Shown piece after piece: positions 41,113 to 52,140 of a DNA stretch of 64,000 bases. Source of the DNA: Lojkania enalia (taxonomy: Eukaryota; Ascomycota; Dothideomycetes; Pleosporales); the NCBI GenBank assembly GCA_010094045.1, contig ML986785.1, positions 18,969 to 82,968 of the forward strand. Direction: 5' to 3'. The notes under the pieces are model-generated. The model made no database searches and had not been told where the DNA came from. It worked only from the letters and a program-made list of their open reading frames with translations. Each line of letters opens with the position of its first letter. Position 1 is the stretch's first letter. Made by a program: the position numbers and the translations under genes.

Positions 41113-44100
41113 CTTTAACTACCCTCGTAAAGCTAGAAGAAGTAAGACTAGTTAGACTACCCTAGTTATAAGGAAAGAGATACCTTTAGTAAGTAATATA
41201 GAAAACTTATATAAGTAGAATATTAGGATTAGCTAGTAAGGTTACCTCTTTAAAGGTAGATATAATAACTATATTTATAAGAATATAGAACAAATTAATA
41301 TAATAATAGGAATAGCTAGTTCTAGTAGACAAATAGATAAGAAGCCTAAAAGAGACTTAGGATAGCCTTTTTAAAAGTCTTAAAGGAATATAAGAAATAG
41401 TTAATAGTAAGTAAGAAATAGAACTTACGGGAATTATCTAAAAACTCGAATAAGTTAAAAGAGCGCTACTAATAATATATTATTAATAATAAATTAAGTT
41501 AGTACTACTTAATAAGTTTAATAGAACTGGGTCTAAACTTAAAGGATTCTTAGTAGTAGTAAGGATTTATATTAGTATTAACCTAGATATTATCTAGTAT
41601 AAGAACGAGAAAGTACTATTTATAGAAGCCTACTTAATAGGTAAACTACTTAACTGGTTCTAGTCCTTTCTAATAGATTTTAAGAACTATACGGAAGAAT
41701 ACTAGAAAAATAAAACTAAGGTAATATTTACGAGTCTAGTATACTTCTAATAGAAACTTAAACTAGCGTTTAGAGATATCGACGAAGTACGAGTAGTAGA
41801 AGATAGATTCTACGACCTAGTTTAACTAGAATCTATTATTTCGTATACATTAAGCTTTTAACAACTCTTAAATAAAGTTGTATAGAACGACTATAGTATA
41901 ATAATAAAGTTCTGTAGAGGGTTAAAAATAGAAATAAGAAGGGTAATAATATATATAGAATAACCGCAGGATCTAGTATTATACTTCTAACTAGTAAAAA
42001 GAATTAATAATAAACTATACTAGTTTAAAAATAAGAAAAGGTAAGCGTACTATTAAAGAGTATATTTTTTAGTAAAGGCTGCTAACGCGGGCGGACCTAT
42101 AGATCTAAGCGCTACTAGAGAAAAGAAACCTAAATTATAGGCTACTTAAGAAAGAAAGACTTAGAAGAAAGATATTAAGTACTATAATTATTAGAAACTA
42201 GAATATATAATAAAGGAATACTAAAGTAAAAAGAAAGAAAAGAAAAACTAGCTTATAGAAGATAAACCGCAGGAAGTAGGTAAAGAAAAACTAGCTATAA
42301 CTATAGAATATAGAAACCTATATTAGTTCTTCTATAATAAAGACGAATATAAAATATACTAATAACTTAAAGAAGCTATAGAATATTAGCTTTAGAAGAA
42401 AATACAACTTACAGTAATATAAGAGTATATAAAAAGATAGCTAGAAGAAGTTTAGGAAGAATTAGATAAAGATAAAGAAATAAACATCCTATTATAAATA
42501 GAAGAAGCTACTACTAGAGTACTAATACCTAAACCAGCATCTAGAGTATATTTTATATACTAACGAGGAATAATTAAGTATAAATAGAGAACCCCAGCTT
42601 CTATAGCTACTCTATAAGAGGAACTACCTATAAGATTTTATAATAAGAATAGGCTAGGATAAAATATTATCGACGTTTATAAAGAATAGTAAAACATCTA
42701 TCCTAGAGAAATCCGTTTCTTATACTTCCAAAAATGGATAGAAATAATAAAAGTAGTAGAAAGATATCTTAATATAATAGATTAGGATAAGGCTATATAT
42801 ATAGTATAAAAAGCAGTAGCCTTCTTATAGAATAAAGTACTAGTAAAATACTAGATACTAAAGATATTGTAATATAAATAAGAATAGGATTACTAGGTTA
42901 GAAAAGATAATAACTCCTATATAAACTAATACTATCTAATATATTTTAAGATAGTATAGATATTATATATTAAACGATAATATAAGACCTACTAAAAAAG
43001 AAAGGAAAACACAGGTATATAGCTAAAACGACTAAATAGAAATAAGATACTAGGAAATCCTATAAAGTAAGAAGCTATAATAGAATAGAAAGTTATTAGA
43101 TAAACCTAAAACTATATAGTACTCGAATCTAAACCTCTACTATCTAAGGTATATATTAGAGAAAGACTATAGTATAAATATCTAGAACGGAAATGCTTAA
43201 AACATATATCTATAAAAGAAGTAATAGCCTATTAGCCTAAGATAACTTAATTATATAGAAATATAGGAGAATACTATCTTATAACACCTAGATAATACTG
43301 CAGCTATAAAGTATATATACTTATTAATAGTAGAGTAATAAAGAATTTTATAGCTAGTAACTATATTACTAGAAAAGGAATACTTATAGTATAACTAGAA
43401 CGACCCTACGTAATCTAAACTATAGAAGAGAAAAACTTTTAGAAGAAAGTTATATATACTATAGAACTAGAAGAGTTTAAAATTCTAGGAACAACCTAAT
43501 AAGGATAGATATTCTAAATTATAGAAATTATCGACTATAATATTATCCTAGAAATTCTATAGTTAAGAAAAGAAAACCCTTAGATAAACTAGTAAACGGG
43601 ACGAATTATCCTTAAAAACTCTAGCTAGCTAATTAAAGAACAACTCGCTATAATAGTAAAAGAAGTAGTAAAAGAATTATTCCTAATAGGAAATATATTA
43701 TATAGTATATCTAAGGAATACTAATATTTAATAGAATAACTCTAAAAACTACTATAATATCTATCTAAATATAGAGAATACGATTATAAAATTAAACTAT
43801 AACTAGAAAAAGAATCCGGATACAGACTAATATATAGCTTAATATTAAGAGAAGTAGAGGCTTTAGAATAATATATAGATAAGTATCTAAAGAAAGAAAT
43901 AATCTAAGAATTAAGCTTACTAGTAATATACTCTATACTCTTTATAGATAAGAAAGGAATAATAGACCTATAAATATATATCGATTATCGTACTCTTAAT
44001 AATATTATAATTAAGGATTAATACCTTTTACTACTTATCTATAACTTAAAAGACTAATTGAGGGAAGCTACTATCTTTATAAAATTAGACATCTAAAATA

Positions 44101-47100
44101 TATACTACTAAATCTATATTAAAAAAGGAGATAAATAGAAAATAGTATTTAGGATAAAAAAAGGACTCTTTAAATATCTAGTTATACTATTTAGACTTAC
44201 TAATATACTAGCTACTTCTTAAAAATAAATTAATAAGGCACTAAGACCCTATCTTAAACGATTTTATATAGTATATTTAGACGACGTTCTCGTATATTTA
44301 AAAATAAAGTAAGAATATAAGAAATATATCGAATAAGTACTACGCGTATTATAAGTAGTAAAATTATACTTTAAAGTAAGGAAATATAAATTCTATATTA
44401 TATAAATAGACTATTTAGGATTTATTATTAAACTAGAACAATTATAAATAGACCTAAATAAATTAGTAGTAATTAGAAACTAGCTAATCTTAAAGTTAGT
44501 TAAAGACGTCTAATCTTTTATAAAATTTTATAACTTCTGTTAAACCTTTATAGATAATTAGAGTAATATAACTATACCTTTAACTTAACTATTAAGGAAA
44601 GATATTACTTTTATATAGGGAAATGAATAAGAAAAAGCCTTCTAAGAAGTTAAGAAATAATTCTAATAAGAACTAGTACTAAAACTCTACAACCCAGAAA
44701 AGAAAGCTCTTATAGAAATTAACGTATTAGGGATAAGAATAGCCGGAATCCTTATATAAATCTGTAATAAAAAACGATATCTAGTAGCATACTATTTACG
44801 AAAATTTATACTAGTAGAGATAAATTATAATATATACGACTAAGAACTTCTAGCTATTATAGTATACTTTAAAGAATAGCGTATATACCTATAAGGAGCG
44901 AAATAGTAAACTGAAGTCTATTACGACTATAAGAACCTTACTACCTTTCTTACTACTAAAACTCTTACCTCTAAATAGGTTAGATAGTTATAAGAACTAG
45001 CTATATTCAACTTTAAAATTATCTATATTAGCGGAAAATAAAACTGAAGAGCAGATATATTAAGTAGACTACTAGAATATAAGTAAGAGAAAGGAACTAT
45101 AGCTATACTACTAAGAAAATAATAAGATAGAAATATAGTATATAATTACCTAAGACTTATAGTAATAACTAGTACTAAAGAAGTAAGCTAGATAATACTA
45201 ATTAGGTTAGTAATAAACGGAATACTTAGAGAACTCTAAGAATAAGAACTAGAATAGGTAGATAAACTACTATATATCTATAATTAGATCTATATACTAG
45301 CTAAAGTTAGAAAAGAATTTATTAGATAATTCTACGAAGCCTCTATATACAGATACTAAGGAATAGAAAGAATGCTAGAATAAATCCTTAGAGGATTCTA
45401 CTTTCCTAAAGTAAGAGAATAGATAAAAAATACGTTATAAGAATATATAAACTACTAATAGAATAAACCTAATAGATATATATCTTATAAGCTATTATAG
45501 AATCTAGAAACACTAACCGAACTATAGACGGAAATTATTATAGACTTTATTGTTAAGCTATTAAAGTAAAAAGACTACTCTAAAGAAGAAGTATATAACT
45601 CTATTATAATAATTGTAGATAGACTTATAAAATATATCTACTTTATTTCCTATAATAAAGTATTATTAGTAGAATAAGTTGTAAACATCTTTCTAAAATA
45701 GATTATCGTATAATATAAGATACTATAGAAGATAATTATAGACTAAGATATTAAGTTTACTTTAAAGTTTTAGCAAATAATTATAAACTTACTAGGAATT
45801 AAATATAAGATATCTAAAGTATTTTACCCGTAAATAGATAGATAGATAGAATAAATAAACTAAATAGTAGAGTAATATCTATAGTACTACCTTAACTATA
45901 GATAAAATAATTAGATAATACTACTACTAACAGTATAACTTACGTATAATAGTATTATATATAGTATAACTAGAGTATTACTATTTATAGTAAACTATAG
46001 GTATAAACTAAAAACTTATAACATCCTAATTAAAGTAGTATTATAGGTACTATAGGTATAGAAATAAGTTGAGATTATTTAATAAACGTAAGACTTACTA
46101 AAAAAAGACTTCTAGTTCCTATAATATACTATAAAGAAATACTATAATAAGAAATATAAACAACTACCTTACTTTAAAAAAAGAGAAAAAGTTTAGCTAC
46201 TACGATAAAATATTTAAAGTAAACGACTAAATAGTAAACTAGACAATATTAAAATTAGACTATATAAGATTGAGGAATAAATATTACCTATAAACTATTA
46301 ACTTAAATTACCTATAACTATAAAAATCTACTTAACCTTCTATATCGTACTTATAGAAAAGGTACCCTAAAATACTAAACTAGTAGTATATAATGTAGAC
46401 GCGTATAGAGAAGACTAGAAATAAGAAGTTAAAAAGATAATAAAATATAAGATATAGAATAGTAAATAATACTATCTAATTAAATAGTAAAGAATAGATA
46501 AATACGAAAACTTATAGAGTAATACTTAGAAACTAGAAGAAAAGCTCAGCTCTATAGTATTACAGGTATATTATAAAATCCGAATTTATAAAGAAAACCC
46601 GGAGATAAAATAGTAGGATTAAACAATATTAACTATATTATAAGAGGCAACTCCGTTTTAGAAAGAAAACCTACCTTATAATCTACCTCTTTCTCTTTCT
46701 TAAGCTGCTCCTATATATGTTTATAACCCTCTACCTACCTATACTTTACTTATTTACAAATCTTATAAAGACGCTAAATTTTTATATAAGCTACTACTAC
46801 CTTATTAAAAAGTTGTTCTAACTCTTTTTAGGCTAGATAAATCTCCTCCTCTAGTTTTACAACTTTAGTATTCTACTTTACTACTAGGAAGAATTAGGAA
46901 TAAACTAGTAGTATAAGATTATAATATATAAGTAATCTAAGTATCGCGATCCGTATTATATAACAAATATATACTAGTATAAAGGTATTCTAAATAATAT
47001 AGCTTTTTAGGTATCTTTTTCTTATCTACCTTATAAATTAACCTCTTATAGAAATACTAGGAATAAGATATAATAGTCTTACCTAAATAGTCTATATAAT

Positions 47101-47248
47101 TAATATAATAGTATCTATCTAGAGTTAAGTAATAAAGGAGAGATATTAGAAATATATATAGCTTTAGCGAAAACAGCATACTAACCCTACTATATACTAG
47201 ATTAGAATGGGAAAACTCTTAAGCTAAGAGTTTAGAGGAGGAAGGTAG
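41113..47248 (+). mobile_element. Full-length Gypsy C copy 2, gag-pol relic
   Basis: Bounded by LTRs and a 5-bp TTAAG duplication, total 6,836 bp. The order of parts follows copy 1. A gag CCHC knuckle near 42,178-42,220 has its Cys read as Tyr. Reverse transcriptase keeps an intact YLDD VLVYL box at about 44,274-44,300. RNase H follows, then the integrase core with DFI...IIIIVDRLIKY near 45,545-45,635 and the C-terminal end by about 46,400. After that comes non-coding sequence to the purine tract AGAGGAGGAAGGTAG before 47,249. This copy keeps more CpG and CpA than copy 1, so it may be a younger or less heavily RIPped insertion, but it has many stops and cannot encode its proteins. Confidence 0.9.
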
Positions 47249-47615
47249 TATTATAGACGTTCTAGCGGGAATCTTTATACTAAACCTAATTAAGATCTAG
47301 GATTTTATATAGCTAGAAGAATAAGACTAATATAAAATATATAATACGTTTAGCAGTTTAATTAATTAAGTAACTAGATATACTTAGTCGCTTAGTTAAC
47401 TAAGTAACTAAGCGAGGGGAATAGTAGAAAAACTAAATTATATTTAATAACCTTACAACTCTAATTTTTATAGCTCTTTATAGTTAACTTAAATATCTTT
47501 TATATACTCTACTTATGTACTTCTATTATAAGTCTATAAGAATAATCTCCCTGTAGCACGTAATTACCCTTAATCCTTATTCTATCCTATACCTGGCTAA
47601 TTAGAGGCTGTTATA
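47249..47615 (+). repeat. 3' LTR of full-length Gypsy C copy 2
   Basis: 367 bp, against 333 bp for the 5' LTR. The extra length is a local tandem repeat of a CTTAGTTAACTAAGTAACTAAG-like unit near 47,370-47,415. It is followed directly by the TTAAG target duplication. Confidence 0.88.
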
Positions 47616-47852
47616 TTAAGCTTCTAATCTATCTATCTATTAAGACTAGCTTATTCTATTATTATATTAACTTGTTCTATATTTTTATAAATATAGTTGT
47701 TATATCTACCTTTAAAAAGGTAGTCTTACTTGTTAATCCTAATATTATACTTATATAAGTCTTTTACGTTACTTACTAGAGGTATCTCTTTCCTTAAAAC
47801 TAGGGTAGTTTAACTAGTCTTATTTCTTCTAACTTTATAAGGGTAGTCAAAG
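47616..47852 (-). mobile_element. Gypsy C copy 3 (minus), 5' internal part
   Basis: Reverse complement of 41,113-41,345: the leader and beginning of gag of Gypsy C. With the inserted copy removed, AAACTTCTTTTAAG on the left joins CTTCTAATCTATCT on the right and matches Gypsy C, which proves that one Gypsy C jumped into another. Confidence 0.86.
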
Positions 47853-48196
47853 TATAATAGCCTCTAGTTAGCTAAGTATAGGATAGGGTAATAACTAAGA
47901 GTAATTATATACTATAGGGGATTATTCTTATAGGTTTATAATAGAAGTGCGCAAGTAGAGTATATAAGAGATATTTAAGTTGACTATAAAGAGCTATAAA
48001 GGTTGGAGTTGTAAGGTTATTAAATACAATTTGGTTCCTCTGCTATTCTTCCTGCTCGGTCCTTGCCCAACGACTGAGCGAACTTAGTAGCTCAGTCTCG
48101 ACTGAGTCGCTGAGCCGTCTACGTGATCGGCCTCGCTCGCTTAGCCGCACAGAGTCCTATACTTCAATAGGTTCTAGCGCGAAGGTATCCGTAACA
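47853..48196 (-). repeat. 5' LTR of minus-strand Gypsy C copy 3, spanning the RIP boundary
   Basis: The left 200 bp match the reverse complement of other Gypsy C LTRs and are RIPped. From about 48,030 onward TG and CA return in quantity while similarity to the LTR continues (ATACAATTTGGTTCC against ATATAATTTGGTTTTCC). The presumed outer end at 48,191-48,196, read on the minus strand, is TGTTAC, the unmutated form of the TATTAT starts elsewhere. The part 48,060-48,180 is more diverged, so the end is an estimate. It contains several ACTGAG/CTCAGT units. Confidence 0.62.
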
Positions 48197-48636
48197 GGTG
48201 CGCGGATGACTGACATCAGCGGTTGACTGATAAAACACGTTAGCATGGAAGAGTCTGCAACACCAAAGTTGTACGCCAAAATACGGGATTAGTTAAAAGT
48301 TGTGAAACCTAGGCCTGGCGTCCTTATAAAAGCTCGCACGCCTGCCCGTAATATTCTGTAGATAGAGGGTCCGGTTTTGCGTTTTGCATCTAGGTGCCTC
48401 ATTTTTTCTGTCACTCGTGTGGACACTAATCTGGATTACAACTATATCCCTAAAAGAAAAGAGAACAGGCTTCTATGGAAATTTATCTACCCACGGGGCA
48501 CCTGTAAGTAGGCTGTACCCTGATTGACACACTATTTGGCGCTTCAGCTTCGTAATTACGAGCAGGACGCGCATGTCAACTACTGCTCGCAAAGCGACAC
48601 TGGTATGTTCGTAACTTGTTGGGTCCTTTCAATTCT
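48197..48636. other. Non-coding normal-composition sequence between LTR and gene
   Basis: GC-balanced sequence rich in CA and TG, with no convincing open frame. It holds the downstream (3') flank of the minus-strand phosphotransferase gene. No clear repeat or RNA gene was seen. Confidence 0.5.
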
Positions 48637-50475
48637 TCACTCATCCTCGTTACAGTCATCAAAGGGCCAATGTTGTTCGGTCATTTCCTTCAACCACGGG
48701 TCATCGCTAACCGCGGCAAGCCCTTCTTCCCTAATCAACCTTGCCCTCTCTTTCGCACTTTCAAACGATTCATTTGGCGTCCATCCATCAGACGCAATGC
48801 CAAGTACCCCGTTGATCCGTTCCATTTCAGAGTCAACCTCACGGAGGGATTCGTCCAGTGCAGCTCTTCTTTGTACCTCTTGCTCTCTGAGCATAATAGG
48901 ACATGCTGGGATTGTACCATCCGAGTCGGCAGGTGCGATCTTTGACCAATTTTGCGATACCCGGACAATGTCTATTTGAAGGGGAGTGTTAAGGCCTTCC
49001 CAAGGACTACTAGCATCATTGAATATTCGGCGCTTCAGGAGACCTGTTTCTTGTTCAAGCGCATGCCAATGAGGTTCATTCATTCGCTGCGTGAACCCTA
49101 GGTAAAAGAAGTGTACGTGCCGACGGCGGAACTGTTCCTGTGCTCTAGCACGTTCATCTTCATCCATCGATTCGAAATTGTCCGGGAGCTGTGGCAGGAC
49201 AAACGACATGGACTTCTCATCATCATAGTTCTGGAACAAGTTTGGCATACCGGCGGCGAGGAATGTCGGGAGGGCCAAAGAGTGTTGCCAATCAATTAGA
49301 CCGGTGATGCTAAAATCTTCAGAAATGAAGATGTTGTTGGGCTGGAGGTCAGGATGGCGAAGAACAGGCAGATTGAGCTTCGAACACGTAGGTACAAGAT
49401 GGGGAGCGAGCCGGATGTACTCCACCAGTGAATTGGCATGTTCCTCAGGATCCTGCTTCTTATAATCGAAAGTTTCTCTATACGCACGCTTAAAGGGGAA
49501 ACGGGGTCGTCCGTATGCGCGAATCCAGGCCAATTCTTTCTCAGCAGGCGTCTGAAGGACAAGGCGAGGATCGTCATCTACGAATGTTGAGAATGGTCAA
49601 ATACATTGGCCACAAATATACCACTTACGAGGACCTCGGTCGATGTCAAGATCTCCACGTTCGCCGAACCACCATCGTAGGGCCGCGTAGGGCCCTATAC
49701 ACAATTCGCCATCAGACCCAGGTATATTTATTTTAGGAGTACTAGGAGACAGATCACGAGCGTAGTACATGCTCCCGCTGGCCGGTAGGCCGATGGTGAA
49801 GAGCTTTATTTCCAGCTTTACGATCTGGAGGAGAACTTTGAGCCTTTCTTGTTCGGAAAGGTCAAACCAAGCATCTCCAATGGGCCTTCCTGGCAATTTT
49901 TCCATCAAGATGTACTCGGCGCCGACGGCATTATCATTGACTGAATACCCTAAAACTCGAGGTGTAGGGATCCCATAGGAGCGAACAAAAGCCAAAGTCG
50001 CGACCTCACTCGCTACTGCTAAACGTCGCGGCAACGTTGACGGGTAGGGAAGGCGGGCAAGTATAGATGAGCCATCTTTCATTGATATGTCGAAGACACG
50101 GTTAAAACCGCCCTCGGCAATTTTGCGGAAGCTTGTAATATCTGAAGTGGGCCTGTTGACTGACTTCGCAGCGGCTTTCATGAGTTCACCGACGTTAAAT
50201 ACTAAACGTCGTTCGGCTAGACGGCGAGGTTCGTTGTAACTGCAAAATAGGAGATCAGCCAATTAAAAGGATCTTTGAACAAAACACTAAATTAGAACAT
50301 ACATCCATCTCCCCAAAGTGTACTCGAACAACTTGCGGTTGTTTTCAATATCTTCCATAGCAGCCCGGGACGAGGCGAACGCGCAGCTGCGGCTAGGGGA
50401 GGATAAGCGGAGGAGGTTTCTGTTCACAAGTGAATCCCAACCCACGAGTCGAAATAGCGCTCTATAAAGGGTCAT
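48637..50475 (-). CDS. APH-family phosphotransferase, AIM9-like mitochondrial protein, 574 aa, three exons
   Basis: Exons on the minus strand are 50,475-50,303, 50,239-49,629 and 49,577-48,637 (TGA at 48,637-48,639). The introns are 63 bp (GTATGT...TTGCAG) and 51 bp (GTAAGT...CGTAG), and the spliced length is 1,725 nt, an exact multiple of three. The N-terminal 40 residues are rich in Arg, Ser and Leu with a single Asp and no Glu (MTLYRALFRLVGW...), typical of a mitochondrial presequence. The phrase LGRWIYNEPRRLAERRLVFNV, formed across the first splice, supports that junction. Kinase-like motifs: glycine loop EGGFNRVF at 100-107, ARLPYP near 119-124, catalytic RHPDLQPNN with His 336, and the metal-binding Asp of IDWQHS at 357. 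The C-terminus ends WPFDDCNEDE, as in full-length fungal relatives. It is likely a phosphotransferase of unknown substrate; yeast Aim9 affects mitochondrial inheritance. The start has A at -3. No RIP damage is seen, in contrast to both flanks. Confidence 0.9.
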
Positions 50476-51091
50476 AGTCGAGAGGGGAGGCGGTACGTGT
50501 CTGATGTTGCGCGACGGCCGCTAGAAGACCACCCAGCCTCCTACCAAGCGCCCGCACAAGCGAAGGATTCAGCATCACCCAAGAAACAATGGAAAACCCA
50601 GGAAAGGCCACATCTAGATGACAGATGGCTGCTGCGAGAAGACGATTGGATGTGGTAGAGCGAAAGTAACCTCGAGTTCGGCGGTTGCACGAAACGCGTT
50701 GGCGACGCTCTAGTCTCGAGATAGTTAGGACTCGCTTAGCGCTCCCTTACGGGAATACTATACTTGAATGAACCAATCGACCCCTTATTTGCCTACCATT
50801 CCTCATCTGCTTTTCAAACCCATCACTCACATCTAACCGCCACTCCCTCAGGTACGTTCCAAACCGTTCACCACTAATGACCAATCTTGAATTTTTTGAG
50901 ATTGTGTCAGACCTAGGACTAATCACCATTCCCAAAGTCCGAGCTCCCTACGCCTCATGTTAGCGCCATCAATAGGTCAGAAACTATTCCACACGCTGGC
51001 GGACCCACAGCCAATTAGAGTAATTCCCCCCTAGAGCACCCATCCTTTATAAAACCGAAGCAATTCATGAACCTAGGAAACCATTATACAA
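50476..51091. promoter_or_regulatory. Intergenic region upstream of the phosphotransferase gene
   Basis: About 600 bp of normal base composition between two divergent genes. It should hold the promoter of the minus-strand gene (start at 50,475). No TATA box or known binding site could be identified with confidence, and open frames here are short and have no support. Confidence 0.3.
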
Positions 51092-51349
51092 TTATAGTCT
51101 CCTCCGTCGACTGTGCCTCCTCCAGGCATCCTTATTAATATCCTTCCAAATCCCGTGCACATTTAATTCAGCCACGTGCTGTACTACCTGCACTATTATA
51201 CTATCATGGCCGTATTTGTCCACTGTGCCCCATCCAGATTTTCTCGCCTTAATATAGGAAACCAGATTGGTTCTTGAGGCGCGTACAGATGGAGGACTAG
51301 TAAGAGTCATGTAGAATACTTCGATAGGCACAGTTCGTCCGGAATACAT
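51092..51349 (-). CDS. Small hypothetical ORF, 85 codons
   Basis: ATG to stop on the minus strand, reading MYSGRTVPIEVFYM... and ending in an Arg-rich tail (WRRHSRRRRL). It holds a mixed, protein-like stretch (SGWGTVDKYGHDSIIVQVV, then ELNVHGIWKDI), unlike a random frame. I do not recognise a family and see no signal peptide or membrane segment. It overlaps only the region just upstream of the small plus-strand gene. It could be a short real gene, an exon remnant of a degraded one, or chance. Confidence 0.3.
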   Translation of the reverse strand: MYSGRTVPIEVFYMTLTSPPSVRASRTNLVSYIKARKSGWGTVDKYGHDSIIVQVVQHVAELNVHGIWKDINKDAWRRHSRRRRL

Positions 51350-51544
51350 ATATAGTTGTCCATTTCTTCAGCGTTTAATCCCATCATTCACATCTTCACA
51401 TCCTTCCCGACCCGTCTCCAAGAAATTCCACCGCACCGATTTTTTTATATCAACTATTTAGCATTCACGCTTCTCCGGTACGTCCATCTCCACTCCGTAG
51501 GGAATGAGAGCCTCCAGCTAATTACGCTATGTAGAATCCTGACC

Positions 51545-51895
51545 ATGAAGGCACTTAAATCAGTTGGTAGAGCTCTTGGGGATAGTAGTGCCTGGAAGAA
51601 ACTCGCGAACCCGACAGTCGGCCGCGGGAAAACCGCCTGGCCCAAAGGCAGTACCGAACTCGAAAGCATTGGAGACCGCTTCAACTACGACGAAGAAGTG
51701 ACGTAGAATGGAGCCGTATTCCACAAATTCCAGTGTCAGCCAAGCGCCGGCAAAATTCCGGCCTCGCTCAAAGTATGGAGGGAGAGGCATAGTGGAACTC
51801 ATGCAGTCATCACCACCGTTCTCATTAAGAAGGGCGGTACGAAATTAGAGGTTTTGCAAGCAGTTAAGGAAGCGATGAGGAATATCAAGGCTTAA
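51545..51895 (+). pseudogene. Small unknown protein gene broken by one in-frame TAG
   Basis: A plus-strand frame of 117 codons runs from ATG 51,545 to TAA 51,893-51,895 with a single stop, TAG at 51,704-51,706 (codon 54). Upstream: MKALKSVGRALGDSSAWKK..., VGRGKTAWPKGSTELESIG, RFNYDEEV. Downstream in the same frame: NGAVFHKFQCQPSAGKIPAS, HAVITTVLIKKGG, then VLQAVKEAMRNIKA. Both halves look like one soluble, basic protein, and the stop is what a CAG (Gln) codon becomes by a C-to-T change at CpA, the RIP-favoured site. A 53-residue product, an intron spanning the stop, or readthrough remain possible. I do not recognise the family. The sequence ACATATATAG at 51,347-51,355 could serve as TATA box, followed by a pyrimidine-rich tract. 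Confidence 0.55.
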
Positions 51896-52140
51896 TCAAT
51901 CTGCCCGAGGCAGAACTCTAGTACTTTCCGCGTAGCCGACTAGACGAAGGAGGCGTGATTATATTGCAGGCAGTTCTATGGTGCTATTAGTACGGTACAC
52001 TCCTTCAGATTCAATCTTTAACATCCACCTATATCGCTCATTTAGTTTCCCAACGGTGCAATAGGTATTGCGGGTATTTAAATATAACGTGCTCTGATCC
52101 TCCGTTTGATCGCCTAGTAACAGGTTATTTCCCACATAGT
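51896..52140. other. Non-coding stretch before the right RIP boundary
   Basis: About 245 bp of intermediate composition, with TpA rising toward the right. A minus-strand frame of 71 codons (51,959-52,174) is open but overlaps the start of the Gypsy D trace and has no other support. Confidence 0.4.

Noticed and set aside
1..48000. AT-rich composition as a possible mitochondrial genome, centromere or bacterial AT-rich DNA
   Set aside because: Retroelement and pogo domains in order, LTRs, target duplications and systematic loss of CpA/TpG explain it as RIPped nuclear transposons. A centromere remains possible in principle but nothing specific supports it.
48524..48979. Plus-strand open frame of 151 codons opposite the phosphotransferase gene
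   Set aside because: It lies antisense to exon 3 of a gene with clear motifs and splice sites; its protein shows no domain and its composition follows the opposite strand's codons.
50747..50935. Minus-strand frame of 62 codons between the two island genes
   Set aside because: Short, no recognisable motif, no plausible splice partner; chance frame in normal-composition DNA.
51356..51544. Upstream in-frame extension of the small plus-strand gene
   Set aside because: It opens only with a non-ATG codon; the first in-frame ATG is 51,545 and the upstream reading is pyrimidine-tract translation without protein-like character.
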